From positions 1 to 64,000 of the forward strand of contig NZ_BSCT01000021.1 in NCBI RefSeq assembly GCF_030159255.1: DNA of 64,000 nucleotides, written 5' to 3'. The position numbers and the translations under genes are program-made. Shown piece by piece: positions 7,616 through 16,903 of this stretch; within the stretch, counting starts at the first letter, position 1; each line of letters starts with the position of its first letter. This DNA comes from Bradyrhizobium sp. SSBR45G (GTDB taxonomy: Bacteria > Pseudomonadota > Alphaproteobacteria > Rhizobiales > Xanthobacteraceae). The notes beneath the pieces were generated by a model. It was given only the letters and a program-made list of their open reading frames with translations. It was not told the DNA's origin and ran no database searches.

Positions 7616-9925
7616 ATGGCAGCTCCAATCAAGTTCGGCATGGGACAGAGCGTTCTCCGCAAAGAGGATGACGCGCTGATTCGCGGCAAGGGCCGCTACA
7701 CCGACGATCTCGCGCCATCGGCCGCCCTGCATGCCCTGGTGCTGCGCTCGCCGCACGCCCATGCCAAATTCACCATCGACGTCACCGCGGCGCGGGAGCT
7801 GCCGGGCGTGGCGCTGATCCTGACCGCCGCTGATACCGCGGAACTCGGCGGCCTGCCGTGCCTGTTCAACCTCGAGACCGATCCGTTCACCGCGCCTGTT
7901 TATCCGATCCTGGCCAAGGACGAGGTGCGCCACGTCGGCGATGCCGTCGCCTTCGTCGTCGCCGACACGCTCGATCACGCGCGCGATGCGCTGGAGGCGA
8001 TCAAGGTCGAGTGGACGACCTTGCCGGCGGTGACCGGCGTCGTGAATGCGATCAAGCCGGACGCGCCGCAGGTCTGGGCCGAGCACAAGGGCAATGTGCT
8101 GTTCGACGTTGCGATCGGCGACAAGTCCGCGGTCGAGGCCGCCTTTGCCAAGGCGCATGCCGTCGCCGAGATCCGCATCGTCAATCCGCGCGTCGTGGCG
8201 AGCTTCATGGAGACGCGCGCCGCCGTCTGCGAATACGACGCCAAGCGCGACCATCTGACCTTGACGGCGGGCAGCCAGGGCAGCCACCGGCTGCGCGACA
8301 TTCTCTGCCAGAACATCCTGAAGATGCCGACCGAGAAGATGCGGGTGATCTGCCCCGACGTCGGCGGCGGCTTCGGCACCAAGCTGTTTCCCTATCGCGA
8401 ATACGCGCTGCTCGCGGTCGCAGCCAAGCAGCTGCGCAAATCGGTGCGCTGGGCCGCCGACCGCTCCGAGCATTTCATGGGCGACGCGCAGGGCCGCGAC
8501 AACGTCACCACCGCGAAGATGGCGCTGGCCGCGGACGGCAAGTTCCTCGCCATGGACGTCGACCTGATGGGCGACATGGGCGCCTATCTCTCGACCTTCG
8601 CGCCCTACATCCCGCATGGCGGCGCCGGCATGCTGCCCGGCCTCTACGACATCCAGGCCTTCCACTGCCGGGTGCGCACGATCTTCACCCACACCGTGCC
8701 GGTTGACGCCTATCGCGGCGCGGGCCGTCCCGAGGCGGCCTATGTCATCGAGCGCCTGGTCGATGCCTGCGCGCGCAAGCTCGACCTCAGCGTTGATGCG
8801 GTCAGGCGCAAGAACTTCATCGCGCCGCGCGCGCTGCCGTACAAGACCGCGACCGGCAAGGTCTATGATTCCGGCGACTTCAACGCGCATCTCAAGCGCG
8901 CGATGGAGATCGCGGAGTGGAAGGATTTTTCCAAGCGCGCCAAGGCGGCGAAGAAGGACGGCCTCATCCGCGGCATCGGGCTGGCGAGCTATGTCGAGGT
9001 CTGCGGCACGATGGGCGAGGAGACCGCCAATGTGCGGCTCGATCCCAATGGCGACGTCACCATCCTGATCGGCACGCAGTCGAGCGGGCAGGGCCATCAG
9101 ACGGCCTATGCGCAGATCGTCGCCGAGCAGTTCGGCCTGTCGCCGGAGCGCGTCCACATCCATCAGGGCGACACCGCCGAAATCGCGACCGGCCTCGGCA
9201 CCGGCGGCTCGGCCTCGATTCCCTCCGGCGGCGTCAGCGTGCAGCGCGCCACCCATGAGCTCGGCGACAAGCTCAAGCAGATTGCGGCCGAAGCGCTCGA
9301 GGCGGGCTTGGGCGATCTCGAGATCGCCGACGGCGTGATCCGCGTCGCCGGCACCGACCGCGCGATCTCGTTCGCCGATCTCGCCAAGCGGCCCGGCGTC
9401 GATCCCGCCAAGCTCAACGGCAGCGCCACCTTCGCCAGCGCCGACGGCACCTATCCGAACGGCACCCATGTCGCCGAGATCGAGCTCGATCCGGCCACCG
9501 GCATCATCAAGATCGTCAACTACGTGATCGTCGACGATTTCGGCGTGACGTTGAATCCGCTGCTGCTGGCCGGCCAGGTCCATGGCGGCGCGGTGCAGGG
9601 CATCGGTCAGGCGCTGATGGAGCAGGTGGTCTACAGCAATTCGGATGCGCAGCTCGTCACCGGCAGCTTCATGGACTATGCGCTGCCGCGCGCGGCCGAC
9701 GCGCCGTCCTTCACCTTCGAGACCCACAACGTGCCCTGCAAGACCAATCCGATGGGCGTCAAGGGCGCGGGCGAGGCGGGCGCGATCGGCTCTTGTCCGG
9801 CCGTCGTCAACGCGATCGTCGAAGCCCTCTGGCGCGAGTACAAGATCGATCACATCGACATGCCGGCGACGCCTGAGCGGGTCTGGATCGCGATCCGGGA
9901 GCAGCACCGCCGTCACAGTCTCTGA
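7616..9925 (+). CDS. Xanthine dehydrogenase-family molybdenum subunit, orphan
   Basis: A 769-residue large subunit of a molybdenum hydroxylase (xanthine dehydrogenase/aldehyde oxidase family), which binds molybdopterin cytosine dinucleotide and hydroxylates aldehydes or N-heterocycles. Visible family motifs are GGGFGTK (about residue 250), AYRGAGRPEA (about 365), SSGQGHQT (about 487) and GAGEAG with the catalytic Glu (about 717). The AYRGAGRPEA loop differs from the AYRCSFR loop of form I CO dehydrogenase, so this is not a classic CoxL. The usual FAD (CoxM) and 2Fe-2S (CoxS) genes are absent on both sides. Two c-type cytochromes follow, suggesting a cytochrome electron acceptor. The substrate is unknown. 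Confidence 0.88.
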   Translation: MAAPIKFGMGQSVLRKEDDALIRGKGRYTDDLAPSAALHALVLRSPHAHAKFTIDVTAARELPGVALILTAADTAELGGLPCLFNLETDPFTAPVYPILAKDEVRHVGDAVAFVVADTLDHARDALEAIKVEWTTLPAVTGVVNAIKPDAPQVWAEHKGNVLFDVAIGDKSAVEAAFAKAHAVAEIRIVNPRVVASFMETRAAVCEYDAKRDHLTLTAGSQGSHRLRDILCQNILKMPTEKMRVICPDVGGGFGTKLFPYREYALLAVAAKQLRKSVRWAADRSEHFMGDAQGRDNVTTAKMALAADGKFLAMDVDLMGDMGAYLSTFAPYIPHGGAGMLPGLYDIQAFHCRVRTIFTHTVPVDAYRGAGRPEAAYVIERLVDACARKLDLSVDAVRRKNFIAPRALPYKTATGKVYDSGDFNAHLKRAMEIAEWKDFSKRAKAAKKDGLIRGIGLASYVEVCGTMGEETANVRLDPNGDVTILIGTQSSGQGHQTAYAQIVAEQFGLSPERVHIHQGDTAEIATGLGTGGSASIPSGGVSVQRATHELGDKLKQIAAEALEAGLGDLEIADGVIRVAGTDRAISFADLAKRPGVDPAKLNGSATFASADGTYPNGTHVAEIELDPATGIIKIVNYVIVDDFGVTLNPLLLAGQVHGGAVQGIGQALMEQVVYSNSDAQLVTGSFMDYALPRAADAPSFTFETHNVPCKTNPMGVKGAGEAGAIGSCPAVVNAIVEALWREYKIDHIDMPATPERVWIAIREQHRRHSL

Positions 9926-9987
9926 GGACTCTATCTCGCAGCACTCTCCGATATCCGCCTCAATTCCGGAATAACCCGCCGGAACAG

Positions 9988-10011
9988 GGGTTGACCGAAC
10001 AGAGACAACCC
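9988..10011. promoter_or_regulatory. Inverted repeat upstream of cytochrome c'
   Basis: GGGTTG (9988-9993) and CAACCC (10006-10011) are exact inverted arms 45 bp before the cytochrome c' start. It could be an operator or a leader hairpin; nothing identifies the binding protein. Confidence 0.25.
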
Positions 10012-10055
10012 GTTCAGGTGGGCTGGACGGATTGTGACAACAAAGGAGCGAATTG

Positions 10056-10505
10056 ATGAAGCGGACTGTCGTGGTAGCAGCAGCGTTGCTGCTGGGGGCC
10101 GGCGCCGTGATGGCACAGGACAATCTGGTCAAGCAGAGCCAGGACACCATGAAGGCGAACGCCAAGAACCTCGGCGGTGTCCTGATCGCCATGGTCAAGG
10201 GCGAGAAGCCGTATGACCAGGCCGCCGTCAATGCCGCTCTGGCCCAGCTCGACGAGACCGCCAAGAAGCTGCCGACGATGTATCCGGCCAGCCTGAAGGG
10301 CGCCAAGTTCGAAGGCGACTACGGTCCGTCGCCGAAGATCTGGGAAGACCAGGCCGGCTTCAAGACCAAGATCGAGAGCTTCGCCAAGGTCGTCACCGAG
10401 GCCAAGGCGAAGATCAAGGATCTCGACAGCCTGAAGGCGACCGCGCCGGGGATCGGCAAGGAGTGCGGCGGCTGCCACGAGACCTTCCGTCTCAAGAACA
10501 GCTGA
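10056..10505 (+). CDS. Cytochrome c' / c556 family
   Basis: A 149-residue periplasmic monohaem cytochrome. A signal peptide ends at VMAQD (about residue 21), four-helix-bundle sequence follows, and the haem motif CGGCH is at residues 137-141 near the C terminus, as expected for the cytochrome c'/c556 family. The ATG at 10056 is chosen over a TTG three bases earlier because AGGAG lies seven bases upstream of it. It lies 130 bp after the molybdenum subunit gene, so it may accept electrons from that enzyme, or bind NO or CO as other c' proteins do. A hairpin follows the stop codon. Confidence 0.88.
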   Translation: MKRTVVVAAALLLGAGAVMAQDNLVKQSQDTMKANAKNLGGVLIAMVKGEKPYDQAAVNAALAQLDETAKKLPTMYPASLKGAKFEGDYGPSPKIWEDQAGFKTKIESFAKVVTEAKAKIKDLDSLKATAPGIGKECGGCHETFRLKNS

Positions 10506-10520
10506 TCCGACGTTACATCG

Positions 10521-10554
10521 ATGAGGGCGGACGCGGCGTCGCGTTCGCCCTCAT
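10521..10554 (+). terminator. Hairpin terminator after cytochrome c'
   Basis: Nine-base arms ATGAGGGCG (10521-10529) and CGCCCTCAT (10546-10554) are perfectly complementary and lie 16 bases after the stop codon. The following TCGTGTTCG is only weakly T-rich. It likely separates the c' gene from the dihaem cytochrome gene or reduces read-through. Confidence 0.55.
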
Positions 10555-10684
10555 TCGTGTTCGCCTCGTTCGTCTCGCTCCCCTTTGGTCGCGTCCGGTT
10601 TGTTCGCGCCGCGTGGGCGTCATATCGTATCCCGCCGCGCCGACTGCGGACTGATACGTCCCTCCCTGCTGTGACGGAGCCACC

Positions 10685-11605
10685 ATGCTACGACGCCTCC
10701 TGCTTGCCCTGTGTGTGCTTGGCGCCGCCGGACTCGCGGTGTTCTGGTGGTTGACGCAGCCGTCGACGGTCACGCTCGCGGCCGCCACGCGGGCGCCCGA
10801 TCTCGCCAACGGCCAGGAGATGTTCAACATCGGCGGCTGCTCGTCCTGCCATGCGGTGCCGAACCAGCCGGATCGCCTCAAGCTCGGTGGCGGCCTGCCG
10901 CTGGAATCGCCGTTCGGGACCTTCTATGCGCCGAACATCTCGCCCGATCCGAACGATGGTATCGGGCGCTGGAGCGAGGCCCAGTTCGTGAATGCGGTCG
11001 TCAAGGGCGTGTCGCCGGGCGGCAGCCACTACTATCCGGCGTTTCCCTATACCTCCTACGCGGCCGCGAAGGTCGATGATGTCAGAGATCTCTTCGCCTA
11101 CATGAAGACCTTGCCGCCGGTCGCCGGCGCCTCGCGGGCCCACGATCTGCCGTTCCCGTTCAACATCCGCCGCACCGTCGGTGTCTGGAAGCTGCTGTTC
11201 TTCGACGACAAGCCGTTCGTTGCCGACGCGTCGCGCCCGGCGGAGTGGAATCGCGGCGCCTATCTGGTCAATACGCTCGGGCACTGCGCCGAGTGCCACA
11301 GCCCGCGCAATCTGCTCGGCGGCATCAAGACGGCGCAGCGCCTTGCCGGCGGGCCCGATCCGGAAGGTCACGGCTTCGTGCCGAACATCACCCAGAAGGG
11401 CCTGTCGGACTGGGGCGAGAGCGATATCAGCTATTTCCTCGAGACCGGACAGCTGCCCGACGGCGACAGCGCCGGCGGCTCGATGGCGCGCGTCATCCGC
11501 AACACTTCGCAGCTGACGCCGGAGGATCGCAAGGCGATGGCGATCTATCTGAAATCGCTGCCGCCGGTCGAAGGCCCGCCGAAGCCCAAGAAACCTGCGA
11601 GCTAA
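10685..11605 (+). CDS. Membrane-anchored dihaem cytochrome c
   Basis: A 306-residue protein with an N-terminal hydrophobic anchor (about residues 3-23) and two class I cytochrome c domains. Haem motifs are CSSCH (residues 52-56) and CAECH (residues 201-205). Each domain carries PNISPD- or PNITQK-like segments after the haem, seen in the cytochrome subunits of membrane dehydrogenases (AdhB and NicB-like families). In that family the cytochrome takes electrons from a periplasmic or membrane dehydrogenase and passes them to quinone or oxidase. The molybdenum subunit upstream is the obvious candidate partner, although it has no visible export signal. Confidence 0.87.
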   Translation: MLRRLLLALCVLGAAGLAVFWWLTQPSTVTLAAATRAPDLANGQEMFNIGGCSSCHAVPNQPDRLKLGGGLPLESPFGTFYAPNISPDPNDGIGRWSEAQFVNAVVKGVSPGGSHYYPAFPYTSYAAAKVDDVRDLFAYMKTLPPVAGASRAHDLPFPFNIRRTVGVWKLLFFDDKPFVADASRPAEWNRGAYLVNTLGHCAECHSPRNLLGGIKTAQRLAGGPDPEGHGFVPNITQKGLSDWGESDISYFLETGQLPDGDSAGGSMARVIRNTSQLTPEDRKAMAIYLKSLPPVEGPPKPKKPAS

Positions 11606-11626
11606 GCCGGCGAGCTGAGAGAGCCG

Positions 11627-12787
11627 CTAGATCGGCTTGAAGCTGCCATCGCCCTGGATCACCGTCAGCGAGACCGGCGGCGGGTTGTCCTTGCGCGCGC
11701 TGCCGAAGCTGACGACGAGGCCGCCGATGTCGAACTGGCCGACCTCGTTGATGATGCGCAGCAGCTCGGCGCGCGTCGGGTTCGGGCCGGTCATCGCCAG
11801 GGCGCGCGCGACCAGGCGGCCGGTGATGTAGCCCTCGAGCCCGATGAAGTCGGGCGTCTGGCTCGGATCGAGCGCTTTCATCGCGGCCTGGTAGTCGGCG
11901 ACGATGCGGCGGTCGGTGTCCCAAGGGAACGGTACCACCTCGGAGACGATGACGCCGCGGCCCTCCGAGCCGAGCTCCTTGGCGAGCGCATTGCCGCCGA
12001 CGAAGGACACCGCCGTGAAGGTCGGGTTGAAGCCCGAGCGATGCGCCATCTTGATGAACTCGGCGCACGGACCATAGGTGCCGACCAGGATGACGGCTTC
12101 GGGCTCGGCGCGCCGGATCACCTTGAGCGCCGCGCCGACGGCGCGGGTGTTGCGCTCGAACGTTCCTTCGGCAGCGAGCTCCAGACCACGGCGATCGAGA
12201 TGGGTCTTGACGCCGGCCAGCACGTCGCGGCCGAACGAGTCATCCTGATAGAAGATCGCGATGCGGGTAAGACGCAGCTCCTCGGTGAGATGCTTGATCG
12301 AAGCCTCGGCCTCGGCCGCGTAGCTCGCGCGGATGTTGACGATGTTCTGGAATTCGGGCGCGCGCAGGAATTCGGCGCCGGAGACCGGACCGATGAAGGG
12401 GACGTCGTTCGAGGCTGCGATCGGCGCGGTGGCGATCGCGGTCGGCGTGCCGACGGCGCCGATCAGCGCGAACACCTTGTCCTCGTAGATCAGCTTGATG
12501 GTCTCGACCACCGAGCGATCTGGGTCATAGCCGTCGTTGCGGCTCGCCAGCTTCAGACGACGGCCGTAGACGCCGCCCTTGGCGTTGAGCTCGTTGAAGG
12601 CGGCGAGCAGGCCCTGCCTGGCCGCCTGGCCAAGTGCCGCCGATGGACCTTCCAGCGCCGCAACCTGGCCGAACAGGATCGAGTCGTTGGTGACGCCGAG
12701 TTCGTCGGCCGAAGCCGGTGCGAGCGGAACCAGGCCCGCGAGCAGGATGAGAACGATGGATTTCCGGAAGCTTGAGAACCAGTTCAT
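11627..12787 (-). CDS. Branched-chain amino acid-type ABC substrate-binding protein
   Basis: A 386-residue periplasmic binding protein of the LivJ type (type I fold, Peripla_BP_6). The signal peptide covers about residues 1-27 and ends in PASA. Characteristic segments are IGAVGTPTAIATAPIA and the closing FDIGGLVVSFG region. These proteins capture amino acids, amides, urea or aromatic acids for an ABC importer. No permease or ATPase gene is adjacent, so it may use a distant transporter or act as a sensor. It converges on the dihaem cytochrome gene with 21 bp between their stops. Confidence 0.9.
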   Translation of the reverse strand: MNWFSSFRKSIVLILLAGLVPLAPASADELGVTNDSILFGQVAALEGPSAALGQAARQGLLAAFNELNAKGGVYGRRLKLASRNDGYDPDRSVVETIKLIYEDKVFALIGAVGTPTAIATAPIAASNDVPFIGPVSGAEFLRAPEFQNIVNIRASYAAEAEASIKHLTEELRLTRIAIFYQDDSFGRDVLAGVKTHLDRRGLELAAEGTFERNTRAVGAALKVIRRAEPEAVILVGTYGPCAEFIKMAHRSGFNPTFTAVSFVGGNALAKELGSEGRGVIVSEVVPFPWDTDRRIVADYQAAMKALDPSQTPDFIGLEGYITGRLVARALAMTGPNPTRAELLRIINEVGQFDIGGLVVSFGSARKDNPPPVSLTVIQGDGSFKPI

Positions 12788-12994
12788 TGCGATCTTCGAT
12801 GCACGGGTACGCCTGATGAGAACTCAGCCTACACGCGTTGAATGAAGACCTCGCTAAAGACGTATCCCGCGCTTGATCGCGTTTTGGGCGGCCTTCAACA
12901 GCCAGTCGTTAACCAAGCCTCGGTTTCTGGTACTCCACAACGGATCATCTTTGACCGTCCTTAACTTCGGAGGTCGAGCATCGGGCCATGTGTA

Positions 12995-15532
12995 ATGACG
13001 GGCAGCCGTTTGGCGGGGGCCATATTGCAGGTTGAAGAGTACAGCGCACCGACGCTGCAGGAACATGATGGCGCTCGCAGCGGTAGCGGGCGCGAGAGGC
13101 TGCGCGCGTCGCTATCGCGATACCGCCTGTATCGACCTGCGATCATCGCCGCATGCGTCGGCGTCGTTCTGTCGATCGCCGGTACGGTGGCCGTCGGCCG
13201 CTGGGAAAACCGGCTGGCGCGCACCGATTTCGAGGGCGTGGCCGAAGCGCAGGCGATCCTGGTCCAGAACGGCGTCAACGAATATGTCAGCCGGCTGACC
13301 GCGCTGCGCACGCGATTTGAATCCGCCAACGACGACATCACCCGCAGCGAATACCAGACCTTCAGCGCGCGCCTGTTCGAGGCGCATCGCGGCATGCTGC
13401 GGCTCGCCTGGCTGCCGCGGATCAAGCGCAAGGAGCGCGGCGAGTACGAGGCGGCCGCGATCACCGATGGTGTCCCCGCCTTCCGCATCAAGTCCTATCC
13501 GGATGGCACGGTCGCGCCGGAGAGTGATGAGTACTATCCGGTGTACTTCTCCACCGAGGCGAAGACGTCGCCGGTCTACGGCCTCGACTATTGGAGCATC
13601 CCCGATCATCGCGCGGTGCTGGAGCAGTCGCGCGACTATGACATGATCGGCGCGCTGCGGACGCGCCAGAACCTGATCAATCAGAATGAGCGCAACAACG
13701 CCGTCATGATCGGCATCCCCGTCTATGCCAAGGGGACATCGCGCACCACGGTCGCCGATCGCCGCCGCAATCTCTCAGGCTTCATCGTCGGCGTGTTCGA
13801 TCTGCCGATGCTGCTGCAGTCGGTGCGCGCGAACAATCCCAACAGTCCCGCGCTTCAGATCAATCTGCTGCCGCCGGAGCGCGTCATCAATGCCTCTGGC
13901 GTGGACCCGCAGCGCTGGCCGAGCGATCCCAACATCTGGTCGACAACCTTGCGCATCGGCGATGCCGACTGGGTGTTTCAGGCCGCCCCCGCCGGCGGAG
14001 GCCTGATGGCCAGCCATAACCGCGCGCTGGCGCTGTATGCGGCCGGCGTGGCGACGACGATCTTCCTGGCGGTCTATCTCGCGCTGTCGAGCCGCAACGC
14101 CCAGCAGCTCGCGCTCGCCAACCGCCGCGTGCTCGAGCTTGCGCAGACCGATGCGCTGACCGGGCTCGCCAACCGCGCCTTCTTCCTCGAGGAGATGGAG
14201 CGCATCAACGACGATAAGATCGGCCGCTTCACCGTCTTCCTGCTCGATCTCGACCGCTTCAAGAACGTCAACGATTCGCTCGGCCATGGCGCCGGCGACG
14301 AGCTCCTGGTGCAGGTCGCCCAGCGCCTGAGATCGCAGCTGCGCGACGAGGACGTGCTGGCACGGCTCGGCGGCGACGAGTTCGCGCTGATCCAGGGCGG
14401 CTTCGACGACCAGCGTGCGGCCGCGATCGAGCTGGCGCAGCGGATCACCAGGCTGATCGCCGAGCCGTTCCAGCTCGGCGGGCAGCGGGTCGAGATCGGC
14501 ACCAGCATCGGCATCTCGCTCGCGCCGGAACACGGCCGCGACCAGGAGCATCTGCTCAAGAAGGCCGACCTCGCGCTGTATCGCTCGAAATCCGCCGGCC
14601 GCAGCTGCTACACGCTCTATGACGATGCGATGTCGGCCGAGCTCGAGGCCCGCAACACGCTCGAGGGCGATCTGCGCGACGCCATCGCGCAGTGCCAGTT
14701 CGAAGTGCACTATCAGCCGTTCTACGACGCCGACACCGGCGAGCGCCGCGGCGTCGAGGCGCTGGTGCGCTGGCGCCACCCGGTCAAGGGGCTGGTGCCG
14801 CCGGACAAGTTCATCCCGCTGGCGGAATCGACCGGCCTGATCGTGCCGCTCGGCGAGTGGATCATCGGCAGGGCCTGCGACGATGCGACGGCGTGGCCCG
14901 ACGACGTCAAGGTCGCGGTCAATCTCTCTCCGGTCCAGTTCAAGCAGGCTGAGCTGTTCGACGTCATCCAGTCGGCGCTGTCGCGCTCCGGCCTCGATCC
15001 CAAGCGTCTCGAGATCGAGATCACCGAGTCCGTGCTGCTGGAACGCGCGGCCGAGAACGAGAGTTTCATCGACCGGCTGAAGGGCCTCGGCATCTCGCTG
15101 GCGCTCGATGATTTCGGCACCGGCTATTCGTCGCTGCGCTCGCTGACGGCGTTCCCGTTCAACAAGATCAAGATCGACAAATCCTTCGTCGCCAATCTGA
15201 GCGTGCGCAACGAGAGCGCGGCCGTCATCTCCTCGGTGGTGACCCTGGCACGCGGGCTCGGCATCCAGATCACGGCCGAGGGCGTCGAGACCGAGGAGCA
15301 GCTCGTCCAGCTGCGCGCGCTCGGGGTCAACTTCGCGCAGGGCTATCTGCTGGGCCGGCCGATGCCGGTCGAGCAGCTCGAGAAGCATCTGGAGATCACG
15401 CGGGGGCCGGAGCAGCGGGATCAGGCGGAGCTCGATGCCGAGGCGTCGGAGGACGTCGATCCCCGCCCGTCCGCGGTGGTCGCGCTCATTCCCCGGTCCG
15501 GGGCGCTGCTATCCCTCGCATCCAACGGCTGA
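12995..15532 (+). CDS. CHASE-GGDEF-EAL cyclic-di-GMP protein
   Basis: An 845-residue inner-membrane protein. A first membrane helix (about residues 47-67) and a second (about 345-366) bracket a periplasmic CHASE sensor domain. A GGDEF domain follows with intact ARLGGDEF (GGDEF at 459-463), and then an EAL domain with intact EALVRW (588-590) and DDFGTGYSS. Both catalytic motifs are complete, so it could make or degrade cyclic di-GMP depending on the periplasmic signal. The ATG at 12995 has no well-placed binding site (GGAGG lies about 21 bases away), so the first residues are uncertain. Its 3' end overlaps the convergent AraC gene by 47 bp. Confidence 0.92.
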   Translation: MTGSRLAGAILQVEEYSAPTLQEHDGARSGSGRERLRASLSRYRLYRPAIIAACVGVVLSIAGTVAVGRWENRLARTDFEGVAEAQAILVQNGVNEYVSRLTALRTRFESANDDITRSEYQTFSARLFEAHRGMLRLAWLPRIKRKERGEYEAAAITDGVPAFRIKSYPDGTVAPESDEYYPVYFSTEAKTSPVYGLDYWSIPDHRAVLEQSRDYDMIGALRTRQNLINQNERNNAVMIGIPVYAKGTSRTTVADRRRNLSGFIVGVFDLPMLLQSVRANNPNSPALQINLLPPERVINASGVDPQRWPSDPNIWSTTLRIGDADWVFQAAPAGGGLMASHNRALALYAAGVATTIFLAVYLALSSRNAQQLALANRRVLELAQTDALTGLANRAFFLEEMERINDDKIGRFTVFLLDLDRFKNVNDSLGHGAGDELLVQVAQRLRSQLRDEDVLARLGGDEFALIQGGFDDQRAAAIELAQRITRLIAEPFQLGGQRVEIGTSIGISLAPEHGRDQEHLLKKADLALYRSKSAGRSCYTLYDDAMSAELEARNTLEGDLRDAIAQCQFEVHYQPFYDADTGERRGVEALVRWRHPVKGLVPPDKFIPLAESTGLIVPLGEWIIGRACDDATAWPDDVKVAVNLSPVQFKQAELFDVIQSALSRSGLDPKRLEIEITESVLLERAAENESFIDRLKGLGISLALDDFGTGYSSLRSLTAFPFNKIKIDKSFVANLSVRNESAAVISSVVTLARGLGIQITAEGVETEEQLVQLRALGVNFAQGYLLGRPMPVEQLEKHLEITRGPEQRDQAELDAEASEDVDPRPSAVVALIPRSGALLSLASNG

Positions 15533-16553
15533 GCGGCGAGGCCGGCTCGGCATCGGAGTCGAGCGGCAGGCCGAGCATGGCGGATTCGCGCGCCGCGCTC
15601 GGCGTGATGCCGTAGGCGGCCTTGAACAGCCGCGTGAAATGCGCGTCGGTGCCGAGCTGCCAGCGCCGCGCCACCTCGCTGATCCGCACGTTGCGCGATC
15701 CGGCCGCGGCCAGGTCGAAGAAGGCCCGGTGCAGGCGACGGCTGCGGATGTAGTCGGCGATGCCGCCGATCGGGGCGAACAGCCGATACAGCGACGCGCG
15801 CGACAGGCCGAAATGCAGCGCCACGGCGTCGGCGCTGAGCTCGGCGCTGGACAGCTGCTGCTCGATATATCGCCGGATCCGGAGCAGCGACGCATCCGCC
15901 GTCGTGCTGCGGTCGACATCGCGGCGTTCGAGCTCGCCGCGCAGGCACGCCGAGATCAGCGAAATCGTGCCGTCGATCACGGCCTGGCACTCGTCGAAGC
16001 TCATGCGTGGCGCGCAATCGAGCAGTGCGCCGAAATGCCGCGCCAGCAGCGGGGCCATGGCGCCGCCGCGCGGCAGCACGAGCCCGTGCAGATCATCGAC
16101 CTGCAGCAGCCGGGCGTCGAACATCGGGCGCGGGACGACCATCGTGACGTTCTTGAAGGCGCTCGCGCGCGTCTCGAGGGTCTGCGCCAGGTCGAGCACG
16201 CAGAGATCGCCGGCCTCGACCCGGATCGGGCGGTCGCCTGCGACACCCTGATAGCCGCCCGTCACGTAGAGCTGCAGGATGATGTGATCGACGCCGCTGC
16301 GGGCGATCGTCTCGGCGGAGCGCCGGAAGCGCTGGCCGCTGGCCCGGGCCGATCCCAGCAGCACGGAACCGAGCGCGTAGGACAGGACATCGGCGTAGAA
16401 CGGCGTGGCGCCGTCTGCGGCGAACTCGTCGACGTCGAAGAACGTCGAGGTGGCCTCACGCCACGCTGCGATGTTGGTCTCGGTGTCCATCTGCGCGGCT
16501 GAGAAGCCGTAGCTCGGCAGCGGGGACGAAACAGTCTGGATGTCACTCTTCAC
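15486..16553 (-). CDS. AraC family transcriptional regulator
   Basis: A 355-residue regulator. An N-terminal AraC-binding-like domain (about residues 20-195, including FYADVLSYALGSVLL) is followed by a C-terminal AraC HTH domain (about 240-340) with LHFGLSRASLYRLF and the second-helix segment EVARRWQLGTDAHFTRLFK. The reading frame continues upstream to a TTG at 16709, but that part is low-complexity and unlike the family. The GTG at 16553 and an ATG at 16490 are the plausible starts, neither with a strong binding site. Its target is unknown. It converges with the GGDEF-EAL gene and overlaps its end. Confidence 0.85.
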   Translation of the reverse strand: MKSDIQTVSSPLPSYGFSAAQMDTETNIAAWREATSTFFDVDEFAADGATPFYADVLSYALGSVLLGSARASGQRFRRSAETIARSGVDHIILQLYVTGGYQGVAGDRPIRVEAGDLCVLDLAQTLETRASAFKNVTMVVPRPMFDARLLQVDDLHGLVLPRGGAMAPLLARHFGALLDCAPRMSFDECQAVIDGTISLISACLRGELERRDVDRSTTADASLLRIRRYIEQQLSSAELSADAVALHFGLSRASLYRLFAPIGGIADYIRSRRLHRAFFDLAAAGSRNVRISEVARRWQLGTDAHFTRLFKAAYGITPSAARESAMLGLPLDSDAEPASPLSRWMRGIAAPRTGE

Positions 16554-16903
16554 GCTACGCGCCGCAGACTCGTCTTGAGCTTTCGTCTCAACCTCTTGAT
16601 CGATCGTCTCGACCCGGTCGCTCGTCTTGACCCGGCGCGCCCCGCACCGCCTATAGGGTCTATCGCCAAGTTGCGAAAGAGGAAAGCCGGGCGCCTCGAC
16701 GGTCCCCAATGCCCCTCGCGAACGAGGAGTCCGGCTTTCCTTGCCGCGCGCTGATTGGACGGGAGCCTGGAGGAATCGCGGCGATCGCGATCACTCTCTG
16801 CATCGTCCGATCAGCCACCGTCTTTCATGACGAAACCATGCTTGTTGGATTTTTGAAGCTCGGCGCCCGTCGGCAACGGCGGGCGCCTTTCTCGCGCGGG
16901 CCG
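16554..16903. other. Intergenic region between AraC and Lrp-domain genes
   Basis: No gene is supported in this 350-bp stretch. It must contain the AraC promoter (minus strand). It also holds a strong hairpin at 16862-16887 that is followed by TTTCT on the plus strand. A short untranslated RNA ending at this hairpin is possible but unsupported by a recognisable promoter. Confidence 0.4.
16862..16887 (+). terminator. Strong GC hairpin with short T tract
   Basis: GGCGCCCG (16862-16869) pairs exactly with CGGGCGCC (16880-16887) and is followed by TTTCT. It reads as a plus-strand terminator, yet no plus-strand gene precedes it. It also lies 17 bp beyond the stop of the minus-strand Lrp-domain gene, where it could protect the mRNA end. 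Confidence 0.5.

Noticed and set aside
7616..9925. Identification as form I carbon monoxide dehydrogenase (coxL)
   Set aside because: The diagnostic AYRCSFR loop is replaced by AYRGAGRPEA, and coxM and coxS are absent.
6542..10306. A 1254-codon open frame on the minus strand
   Set aside because: It is antisense to the DUF1775-PCuAC gene, the molybdenum subunit and cytochrome c', all of which have clear family motifs. It is rich in Arg, Ala, Asp and His without any fold and comes from third-position GC bias.
13775..15388. A 537-codon minus-strand frame
   Set aside because: Antisense to the GGDEF-EAL domains, which carry intact catalytic motifs; a composition artefact.
15486..15532. Overlap of GGDEF-EAL and AraC coding ends considered as an assembly error
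   Set aside because: Both proteins read in frame to natural ends; a similar 52-bp convergent overlap occurs at 47966-48017, so overlaps are a normal feature here.
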